Shown here: positions 34,300-41,680 of the stretch, one piece after another
Numbering within the stretch: position 1 is the stretch's first letter
Layout: every line of letters begins with the position of its first letter
Assembly (NCBI RefSeq): GCF_017744115.1
Contig: NZ_JAGHQW010000048.1
Coordinates: 1 to 41,680 of the forward strand
DNA length: 41,680 nt
Origin: Salinisphaera sp. G21_0
GTDB taxonomy: Bacteria; Pseudomonadota; Gammaproteobacteria; Pseudomonadales; Endozoicomonadaceae
Reading direction: 5' to 3'
The notes under the pieces: generated by a model
What the model was told of the DNA's origin: nothing
Seen by the model: the letters and a program-made list of their open reading frames with translations, nothing else
Database searches by the model: none
Translations under genes and position numbers: made by a program

Positions 34300-36420
34300 T
34301 TGAAACCATCAAATCATACACTGCTGCTGGCTGGAATTTTTTCTTCTCTCATCGCTCCCGTGAATCTTCAGGCTGATTCCGATCCGGAAATAACCGATGA
34401 TGGGCTTCTGGATCTCAGCCTGGAAGAGCTGATCGCACTGGATGTCCCCGACGTCACATCGGTATCCAAAAGAAAACAGCGCCTGATGGACTCCCCTGCT
34501 GCTGTGTTTGTTATCACCAATGAGGATATTCAGCGTTCAGGAGTGACTTCAATTCCAGAGGCACTGAGAATGGTGCCAGGCATGCAGGTAGCCCGGTTGA
34601 ATAGCAATACCTGGTCCATCAGTACCCGGGGCTTTAATTACATTTTTGCCAATAAATTGCTGGTACTGATCGATGGGCGCACCGTTTACTCTCCCCTGTT
34701 CTCCGGTGTTAACTGGGATGTTCAGGACACCATGCTGGAAGATATTGCCCGCATTGAGGTGATTCGCGGCCCGGGTGCAGCGCTGTGGGGTGCCAATGCC
34801 GTGAATGGTGTGATCAATATTATTACCAAACATGCGGCAGATACTCAGGGTGGTCTGCTGTCTACCGGGTTTGGTTCTGAAGAGAAAGCCTTTGGGGCCT
34901 ATCGCTACGGAGGGGAATTAGGGGATTACGGCTACTACCGGGCGTTTTTCAAAACCTTCAACCGCGATGGATTAGCGAACAAAGACGGTACCGATGCCAA
35001 TGATGACTGGACATTAAAACGAGCGGGATTTAAAGCGAATTGGCGAACAGCAAACGGGGCTGAAGCGTCACTTCAGAGTGAACTTTATGACGGCACAACC
35101 CGCCCCGACTTAAAAATCTTCAATGAAACCACACTGAGCCCGGATCGCATTATCAATCAAAGCAGAGACCAAAAGGGTGGGCACCTGATCGGCAGCTATA
35201 AACAGTACCAGGCTGACGGCAGCCACTTTACGCTCAAAGGCTACTATGACCGCTATGAAAATTATGATTACCGGTTCACGGAAAAGCGAGATACTGCCGA
35301 CCTTGAGTTTCAGCACCAGATACTACCCGGCAACGATCATGACATCATCTGGGGCCTGGGTTATCGACTGACCCAATATAACCTCAACAGCGCCACGAAC
35401 AACATCACCATGGCACCTGCCAGGCGAACGGACCGGCTATACAGCGCATTTGTTCAGGATCATATTACCCTTTCACCGCAATGGGCTCTGACGCTCAGCT
35501 CCCGCTTTGAGCATAACGACTTTACCGGTTATGAGATTCAACCCAATGCCAGTCTGACCTGGAAGATATCGGACGAGCAAACCCTCTGGATGAAAGCGGC
35601 CAGTGCGTTAAAGACGCCATCAATCAGTGAAACATCGGTAATTTCCCGTGGAATTGCATTCCTGCGAGAAGAGGATGCTCCTGTACCGGGAACCGCTACT
35701 CCAGACTTATTGGCTATCAGTGGCAATGATCAACTGGATTCGGAAAAATTATTTGCTTTGGAGGTGGGCTATAGAGAGCAATTTAATAACCGACTACTGT
35801 TTGATATCACTGCATTTTTCAACCAGTACAGAGATCTTTTGGCTTACGTTGATCAACCCGGTTGCCTGGATAGAACCACTTTTGACAGTTCAGTCATGCT
35901 TTGCTCCTATGGCGATAATGGAGGCAAACCCGCCGTAGAATATTCAACCACATTTGCCAACGGGCTAACGGCTAACACTTATGGTCTGGAGGTAACAACA
36001 GACTGGCAGGCAACCCCCTGGTGGAAACTGCAATTTAACTACAGTTTTCTGGGTGTTGATGCATTCAGCAAGGATTCCGGTTCAGCCATAACCAACAGCT
36101 ACCTTAGGGGAAATGAACACTTACTGGAAACCCTTAGTGCCAACAATACCGCCAATATCCGTTCTTACATGAACTTACCCCACCAGTGGTATCTGGATTT
36201 CTGGGTACGCTATATGGATAACCTTAAAGATGCAGAAGTTAGTGCCTACACGGCTCTGGACTTCAGGGTAGCCAAAAAATTCGGCAAAGACCTTGAATTA
36301 TCCCTGACCGGCAAGAACCTGTTCGACAAACAACGGCTGGAATTCGATGAAATATTCAGCGGGCTCGGCGAAACTGAGGTACAGGAATCCTGGTACCTGC
36401 AGTTACGCTGGCAACATTAA
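34300..36420 (+). CDS. TonB-dependent outer-membrane receptor
   Basis: The 706-residue protein starts at a TTG with GGAG upstream and a signal peptide (about 1-25). After a DLSLEELIALDVPDVTSVSK stretch comes the plug domain (PAAVFVITNEDIQRSG, ALRMVPGMQVARLNS, IEVIRGPGAALWGANAVNGV). A 22-strand-type barrel follows, ending in LQLRWQH with an aromatic near the C-terminus. Receptors of this kind take up siderophores, vitamin B12, metals or glycans using TonB energy; nothing here fixes the ligand. It heads an operon with a YfiR-like gene (21 bp apart) and a hybrid kinase, so it may also work in signalling. Confidence 0.92.
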   Translation: MKPSNHTLLLAGIFSSLIAPVNLQADSDPEITDDGLLDLSLEELIALDVPDVTSVSKRKQRLMDSPAAVFVITNEDIQRSGVTSIPEALRMVPGMQVARLNSNTWSISTRGFNYIFANKLLVLIDGRTVYSPLFSGVNWDVQDTMLEDIARIEVIRGPGAALWGANAVNGVINIITKHAADTQGGLLSTGFGSEEKAFGAYRYGGELGDYGYYRAFFKTFNRDGLANKDGTDANDDWTLKRAGFKANWRTANGAEASLQSELYDGTTRPDLKIFNETTLSPDRIINQSRDQKGGHLIGSYKQYQADGSHFTLKGYYDRYENYDYRFTEKRDTADLEFQHQILPGNDHDIIWGLGYRLTQYNLNSATNNITMAPARRTDRLYSAFVQDHITLSPQWALTLSSRFEHNDFTGYEIQPNASLTWKISDEQTLWMKAASALKTPSISETSVISRGIAFLREEDAPVPGTATPDLLAISGNDQLDSEKLFALEVGYREQFNNRLLFDITAFFNQYRDLLAYVDQPGCLDRTTFDSSVMLCSYGDNGGKPAVEYSTTFANGLTANTYGLEVTTDWQATPWWKLQFNYSFLGVDAFSKDSGSAITNSYLRGNEHLLETLSANNTANIRSYMNLPHQWYLDFWVRYMDNLKDAEVSAYTALDFRVAKKFGKDLELSLTGKNLFDKQRLEFDEIFSGLGETEVQESWYLQLRWQH

Positions 36421-36441
36421 TCGGATGGGGGAGATCACTTC

Positions 36442-36975
36442 ATGCCGATCATAATCAACAAAACGTACGCAATCATTGCAATAGCTCTGCTCTGCTGCTT
36501 AAACGTAACTCAATCATACGCCAGTGAGGTTACCAAAGCGGATAAGGTCAAGGCCGCCATTGTCTATAAACTTTCCAAGTTTGTTGCCTGGCCCGGAAAA
36601 AAGCAGACCCTGGCACTGTGCATTATTGGCAGTGGAGCCATCAACAGTGAACTGCAAAAAATCAATCATAAATTCAGCAGGGGACGGCGTATATCAGTCA
36701 CTCATAAAATTCATAGCGCCCCATTGGAAAAGCTATGCGACATTGTCTACATCCATAACTCAACGCCATATGTCGTATCCGGGATCTTAAAGAAATTAAA
36801 AAATGAATCAGTACTGACCATCAGTGATAGCGAGAACTTCGCTTATCAAGGTGGCGTGATAGGACTGATCCGTACCGGTAGCCGGATTCAATTTGCCATC
36901 AGTCAGAGTGCGACCAGAAATGCGAGCCTGTCAATTAACGCCCAATTAATGAGGTTAGCCAAGGTTGTTAAATAG
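36442..36975 (+). CDS. YfiR-family periplasmic protein
   Basis: The 177-residue protein has a signal peptide (about 1-27, ending SYASE) and the YfiR/DUF4154 pattern: [60 protein letters not shown], and an N-terminal-like tail [13 protein letters not shown]. In Pseudomonas, YfiR is a periplasmic repressor of the membrane diguanylate cyclase YfiN. Here no cyclase is adjacent; the next gene is a hybrid kinase with a periplasmic sensor region, which could be its partner. The gap to the kinase start is 5 bp. Confidence 0.88.
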   Translation: MPIIINKTYAIIAIALLCCLNVTQSYASEVTKADKVKAAIVYKLSKFVAWPGKKQTLALCIIGSGAINSELQKINHKFSRGRRISVTHKIHSAPLEKLCDIVYIHNSTPYVVSGILKKLKNESVLTISDSENFAYQGGVIGLIRTGSRIQFAISQSATRNASLSINAQLMRLAKVVK

Positions 36976-36980
36976 TCATT

Positions 36981-39812
36981 ATGATCACATTTAAGAACCT
37001 GCCCATTAAAAAGAAGTTACGATACGCCATGCTGATAACGGCGTATTCCGTTCTGCTGGTGACCCTGAGTGTACAAACCGTCAGTGAATATATGCACTCA
37101 CGGTCTTTGCTGGTCAGTAAACTGGAAACCCTGGTTGAAGTGATTGGTGCAAATGCCCAGGCAGCTTTGATGTTTGAGGATACGGCAGCGGCTGAACAAC
37201 TATTGAACGGTTTCTCCAGCACCAATGAAATAGAAGCGGCCTACTTATTAAATCCGGCCGGTGAGCGTGTTGCCGACTATCATCGGGAAAAGAAACAACC
37301 TTGGGCCTTTACCCTGCAGGAACTCAACCAGCCCGTTACCTTATTCAGCAAAGCCAAGCTGCATTTATATCGACCTATCAATTTGGATGGTCAGTTTATT
37401 GGTGCCATTTATATCCAGTCAAACCTGAGTGAGCTCTACCTGCACCTCACTCATATCTTACTTTTGGTCATGATTGCGGCATTAATTTCTATCGTACTGG
37501 CGGCAATGCTGAGTGCCAGGCTGCAAAAATTGCTGGCACGCCCCATTACAGAGCTGGCTGATACCATTAGCGAAATCACTAAATACCAGCAATATAATCG
37601 CCAGGTGCAAAAATACGACAACGATGAGATTGGGCAACTGTATGACTGCTTCAATAACATGCTCATGCAGATCAAAGAGCGAGATGACCGGCTGCAGCAG
37701 CATCGTGAAAACCTGGAAGCCACCGTTACCAGTAGAACCAATGAACTGAAAATGGCCAATCGGGGGCTAAAAGAAAATCTGACGGAGCTTAATGAAGCCA
37801 AAGAAGCCGCATTGGATGCGGTCAAAGCCAAAAGCTCCTTCCTGGCCAATATGAGCCATGAAATCCGTACGCCGATGAATGGTGTGCTTGGCATGCTGGA
37901 CCTGATGAAAGACACCCCGCTCACAAAAACACAAAATGATTTTTTGAATACCGCTTATTCCTCTGCTGATTCGCTACTTTCCATCATTAACGACATTCTC
38001 GACTTTTCAAAAATTGAAGCGGGCAAAATGACCATTGAGGAAGTGGATATTTCAGTCAGAGATGTTGTTGAAGATGTCTGCACATTACTGGCAGGCACCG
38101 CCCGAGAGAAGGGCCTGGAGCTTAGTTGTTATACCGATATTGACCTGCCAGCCACACTGAAAGGTGACTCGGTAAGACTGAGACAGGTGTTAACCAACCT
38201 GATTGGCAATGCCGTAAAATTCACCATCAAAGGAGAGGTCAGCGTTAAAGTAAACCTGATCACACGATCACAGACGTCGGCTCAAATTGAATTTTCTGTG
38301 GAGGATACCGGCATTGGTATTGCTGAACATATCCTGCCAACCCTGTTCAATGAGTTTACCCAGGCCGACGGCAGTACTACCCGGAAGTTTGGAGGCACCG
38401 GTCTGGGCCTGACGATCTCCCGACAATTAGTTGAGTTAATGGGAGGCAACATCCGTGTTATCAGTGCTGAAGGTCTCGGCTCCACATTTACCTTCACTCT
38501 GGAGATGGCAATATCCCAAAACCAATGCAGGCAAAAGTCTCAGGTACTTCATGCTCTGGATGGTATAAAAGCCCTGGTCGTTGATGATAACCACACCAAC
38601 CGGGAGATTCTTCGCCACTATCTAACGGCCTGGGGACTGGATCACAACGAGGCATCAACCGCAAAAGACGCTCTGCAAATATTGAGAAAAGCCTATAACA
38701 ATAACCAGCCCTATGAGCTTGTTTTTCTGGATATGGATATGCCCGACATGGATGGGCTGGAATTGTCTAAATTGATCGAAGACGATCCCGAGTTACATTC
38801 CATTCGCAGAATAATGCTTAGCTCAACCGGTTTTATCACTCAGGAACAACAGCAAGCGGCCGGACTGTCCGCTTGCCTGAGCAAACCATTCCGGCAGTCC
38901 AGATTACTGGATACCACCATGCAGGTGATGCATTACCATCACGCCAGCCAACAACCGGATGGTCTGACAGACCAACATGAACCAGAAACGGCAGTATTCC
39001 CCGAGAGTATCCAGATACTTCTGGTAGAAGACAATGTGGTCAACCAGAAGGTCGCTACCAGCATGCTGAAAAAAATTGGCTTGAGTCATATTCATTTAGC
39101 AGAAGATGGTCGTGAAGCGGTTGACATGAGCCGACACCAAACCTACGACCTGGTGCTGATGGACTGCCAAATGCCTGAGATGAGTGGATATGAAGCCACA
39201 GGTCTGATCAGACAGAGAGAGCGTGAACAACAGTTACCCAGAATACCGATCATCGCAATGACTGCTAATGCAATGGCTGAAGACCGGGAAAAGTGTCTGG
39301 CTGCCGGTATGGATGACTATCTGAGCAAACCGGTCAAAATTGACCACCTCAGAGAAAGGCTGGCACATTGGCTGATTCACGACACACCTCCACAAACAGC
39401 AACACCGGAAGCTGCAGAAAAAACCCAAGCGATTGCCAGCAAACCGGATCAATCAAAACAGCATCCATTAATTGATCAGTCCGTATTCAATGCACTTCAA
39501 GAGTTGATGGAAGAAGAGTTCCCGGTACTGATTAACAGCTATCTGGAAGACGCACCTAAATTAATGGGCGATATCCGGTTCTCCTCCAAAGATGCAGACC
39601 GTGAGGTTCTGGTAAGAGCAGCCCATACCCTGAAATCAAGCAGCAACAATCTTGGTGCCACACAGCTGGCAATGATTGCAGCCGACATCGAGAAGGAAGG
39701 GAAAGCTAACCAGCTGGCAGAGGCATCAGCGTTAATCGCTTCACTGGAATCAACGCTTGATGAAACCCTGAAAGCTCTAATTAATAAAAACCAAAAACAA
39801 TCAAAAAATTGA
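36981..39812 (+). CDS. Hybrid sensor histidine kinase with two receiver domains and Hpt
   Basis: The 943-residue protein has two membrane helices (about 15-35 and 157-177) around a periplasmic CHASE8-like sensor, then HAMP (about 180-232) and a coiled coil. HisKA follows with H293 in [14 protein letters not shown], then HATPase ([26 protein letters not shown]). Receiver 1 (about 529-650) has phospho-acceptor D584 in [11 protein letters not shown]; receiver 2 (about 677-798) has D728 in [13 protein letters not shown]. The Hpt domain has H882 in [12 protein letters not shown]. This is a complete phosphorelay in one chain. The output regulator is not encoded nearby. It is last in the operon with the receptor and YfiR-like genes, and the adhesin gene starts 151 bp further on. 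Confidence 0.94.
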   Translation: MITFKNLPIKKKLRYAMLITAYSVLLVTLSVQTVSEYMHSRSLLVSKLETLVEVIGANAQAALMFEDTAAAEQLLNGFSSTNEIEAAYLLNPAGERVADYHREKKQPWAFTLQELNQPVTLFSKAKLHLYRPINLDGQFIGAIYIQSNLSELYLHLTHILLLVMIAALISIVLAAMLSARLQKLLARPITELADTISEITKYQQYNRQVQKYDNDEIGQLYDCFNNMLMQIKERDDRLQQHRENLEATVTSRTNELKMANRGLKENLTELNEAKEAALDAVKAKSSFLANMSHEIRTPMNGVLGMLDLMKDTPLTKTQNDFLNTAYSSADSLLSIINDILDFSKIEAGKMTIEEVDISVRDVVEDVCTLLAGTAREKGLELSCYTDIDLPATLKGDSVRLRQVLTNLIGNAVKFTIKGEVSVKVNLITRSQTSAQIEFSVEDTGIGIAEHILPTLFNEFTQADGSTTRKFGGTGLGLTISRQLVELMGGNIRVISAEGLGSTFTFTLEMAISQNQCRQKSQVLHALDGIKALVVDDNHTNREILRHYLTAWGLDHNEASTAKDALQILRKAYNNNQPYELVFLDMDMPDMDGLELSKLIEDDPELHSIRRIMLSSTGFITQEQQQAAGLSACLSKPFRQSRLLDTTMQVMHYHHASQQPDGLTDQHEPETAVFPESIQILLVEDNVVNQKVATSMLKKIGLSHIHLAEDGREAVDMSRHQTYDLVLMDCQMPEMSGYEATGLIRQREREQQLPRIPIIAMTANAMAEDREKCLAAGMDDYLSKPVKIDHLRERLAHWLIHDTPPQTATPEAAEKTQAIASKPDQSKQHPLIDQSVFNALQELMEEEFPVLINSYLEDAPKLMGDIRFSSKDADREVLVRAAHTLKSSSNNLGATQLAMIAADIEKEGKANQLAEASALIASLESTLDETLKALINKNQKQSKN

Positions 39813-39963
39813 CTTATCAAAATGATCCATGATTCATCTGAATACGAATCTGTATTTTTAAATATGTTGACTGATTATATCCCACATCAAACAACTACAA
39901 TTACCGAATAAGTTCATGAACCGCATGTAAGCCGGACAACACCTTAGCGGAAGAGGTAAACTG

Positions 39964-41680
39964 ATGAATTCTGACAACAATGTCCCTGTCATAGGATATG
40001 TAACCGATGCCACTTCAGCCATTGAAGTCACTGATTCAAATGGAAACATTGTCACCAAAAAGGTTGGTGACCCCATTTTTCTTGATGAAGTCATTAATAA
40101 TGAGTCCGGTTCAGAAGTTGTCGTCAAATTATTAAATGGACAATCACTTACGGTTCCGGTGGCGCAACAAGTAGTGATGGGGGCAGAGATCGTTAATAGT
40201 CTTGATCCAACGGCTGCCGGCGAAGAAGGTGATCAAGATAAAGAAAGCGAAGAAAGTGATCAAACGGATGAAAGTGATCAAATTAAAGAAAGCGAACAGG
40301 TTAATGACTCACCAACAGAGCAATCAGATAATTCAGATTCAACACAGAGCACTTCAGATCAATCAGATACAGGCATTAACCAATCACGGTTACCTACTAC
40401 GGTCATCATTGAGCAGGAAAACAGTCAAAATACGGACCGCCAATCAACGGAAGAGCAATCAAAAGGTAACGAACTTAGTCAACTGGAGTTCAACTCAATT
40501 AGTCAGCTGAGTGACAATCAACCTTCTGCCCCTGAAAGTATTGCTCCAGTCATCGAAAGTCAAAACTTTAACGTTAATGAAAACGTCCCTGAAGACGGCT
40601 CTACGGTCGTAGGTCAAGTTATTGCCAGCCAATCTGACAATATAACGTTTGCCATTATCGGAGGTAATGAAGACAACGCCTTTGCCATCAAGCCCACAAC
40701 CGGTGAACTGCTCGTTACCGGCCCCCTGAATCATGAAACAAGAGATAGCTACAACTTAACCGTCGAAGTAACTAACCAGAATGGTCTCAGCAAAAATGCC
40801 TCCATCAGTGTTTTCATTAATGATCTCAATGAAGCGCCTGAAGCTCATGACGATGTTGATGACAGCCATGAAAATCATGTACTGATCATTGATGTACTGG
40901 CAAATGATGTCGATGCAGATCTGGCTGATAGCCCCGACAACTTCAATCTCCACAGCGCTGAGATTGTCGATAACCTGGGCAATGTTATGGCTGGTCAGGG
41001 CTCTGTCAGCATTGTCGATAACCGGCTGCAGTTTACCCCCGGGGCAGATTTTGATTATCTGGCAACCGGTGAGTCAGCTGTTATCACCATTCACTACATA
41101 ATGAGTGACGATGGTGGTATGACCTCAAATGCCATCACCACCATTACCGTCACCGGAGCCAACGACGGACCAGTACTGGACGCAGCGCTGACAGACCAGA
41201 GTGCCGATCAGGACAACGCCTTCAGCTACCAGCTGCCAGCGGACAGCTTCAGCGACCTGGATGGTGATGCCCTGAGCTACAGCGCCACCCTGGCCGATGG
41301 CAACGCCCTGCCCGCCTGGCTCAGCTTCGATGCCGCCAGCGCCACCTTCTCCGGCACGCCTGGCAGTGGTGATGTGGGCTCGCTGGCGGTGACCGTCACC
41401 GCCAGCGATGGCCTGGCCAGCGCTTCGGACAACTTTTCCCTGACCATTGCCGGCGATCCGGCGCACGATCCGGATGTCTCCCAGGACCTTCAGCTGGACA
41501 CCAACCTGGTGCGTAATGGTGACTTAGGCACCAGCGATGGCTGGACCCTGACCGGGACGGTGGACATTACCGACAACAAGCTGGTCTTCAATAGTGGCAA
41601 CGCTGCCCTGGACGGGGTGGTGGAACAGGTCATCCAGGGACACCCCGATGTCAACTACACCCTGAGCCTGGATTACGGCC
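39964..41680 (+). CDS. LapA-like giant adhesin, N-terminal part (runs off the right edge)
   Basis: An ATG at 39964 with AGAGGT upstream opens a frame that stays open for 572 codons to the window end. Residues 1-79 resemble the N-terminal retention module of type-I-secreted adhesins (IGYVTDATSAIEVTDSNGNI, VGDPIFLDEVI, VVVKLLNGQSLTVP). TAAG at 83-86 matches the LapG protease site of LapA. Then follow an acidic Ser/Asp/Gln linker (about 87-190), a cadherin-like repeat (about 200-292, ending DLNEAP), a VCBS-like domain (about 293-400), a He_PIG/Ig-like domain (about 400-498) and the start of a carbohydrate-binding-like domain (LVRNGDLGTSDGW). Such adhesins hold cells to surfaces until LapG cuts them when c-di-GMP falls. 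The C-terminal RTX and secretion parts would lie outside. Confidence 0.85.
   Translation, partial: MNSDNNVPVIGYVTDATSAIEVTDSNGNIVTKKVGDPIFLDEVINNESGSEVVVKLLNGQSLTVPVAQQVVMGAEIVNSLDPTAAGEEGDQDKESEESDQTDESDQIKESEQVNDSPTEQSDNSDSTQSTSDQSDTGINQSRLPTTVIIEQENSQNTDRQSTEEQSKGNELSQLEFNSISQLSDNQPSAPESIAPVIESQNFNVNENVPEDGSTVVGQVIASQSDNITFAIIGGNEDNAFAIKPTTGELLVTGPLNHETRDSYNLTVEVTNQNGLSKNASISVFINDLNEAPEAHDDVDDSHENHVLIIDVLANDVDADLADSPDNFNLHSAEIVDNLGNVMAGQGSVSIVDNRLQFTPGADFDYLATGESAVITIHYIMSDDGGMTSNAITTITVTGANDGPVLDAALTDQSADQDNAFSYQLPADSFSDLDGDALSYSATLADGNALPAWLSFDAASATFSGTPGSGDVGSLAVTVTASDGLASASDNFSLTIAGDPAHDPDVSQDLQLDTNLVRNGDLGTSDGWTLTGTVDITDNKLVFNSGNAALDGVVEQVIQGHPDVNYTLSLDYG

Overview
The window looks like chromosomal DNA of a host-associated marine gammaproteobacterium, most probably Endozoicomonas or a close relative. 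Two things suggest this. The housekeeping genes (msrPQ, pssA, ilvC/ilvY, ilvBH, mrcB with yqcC, moeB, gcvH) are gammaproteobacterial in type. They are interleaved with eukaryote-like genes: a RING/ankyrin protein, and a protein with the zinc-finger, coiled-coil and MATH layout of animal TRAFs. The assignment is by pattern recognition only.

Layout. 1-375: two tandem strong leftward promoters with GC-rich discriminators, probably feeding an rRNA or tRNA operon beyond the left edge. 376-3023: leftward msrQ-msrP and pssA. 3106-3740: decayed racemase and hydrolase remnants. 3890-4740: two small rightward envelope genes. 4827-6922: ilvC and the divergent regulator ilvY with a palindromic operator. 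6943-9819: a decayed prophage (DUF2303 tail, frameshifted ORF, intact-looking hicAB, Rha fragment, excisionase, internally deleted integrase). 9866-18455: an island with a coiled-coil repeat protein, the TRAF-like protein, two large tandem paralogs (possibly GT-B glycosyltransferase-like), the RING/ankyrin protein and the scar of a third paralog. 18509-20730: ilvB-ilvH. 21031-25683: a 20-bp perfect hairpin, an acidic-repeat protein, a YobI-like membrane NTPase and a low-complexity protein. 25736-28801: yqcC, a TPR lipoprotein and mrcB (PBP1B). 29260-32329: tfoX-C, moeB, gcvH, an 18-bp tandem repeat that can encode a 33-residue peptide, a DinB-family protein and a YHS-domain protein. 32735-34129: secreted subtilisin-like protease. 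34300-39812: TonB-dependent receptor, YfiR-like protein and hybrid histidine kinase in one operon. 39964 to the right edge: the N-terminus of a very large LapA-like adhesin.

How genes may work together. ilvC, ilvY and ilvBH cover the early branched-chain amino acid steps. The RING/ankyrin and TRAF-like proteins would make sense only inside a eukaryotic host cell, so they are candidate effectors acting on ubiquitin or TRAF signalling (inference). At the right end, an outer-membrane receptor, a periplasmic YfiR-like protein and a hybrid kinase precede an adhesin that has an N-terminal retention-type domain and a TAAG motif like the LapG cleavage site. This suggests a surface-sensing module next to a releasable biofilm or host-attachment adhesin.
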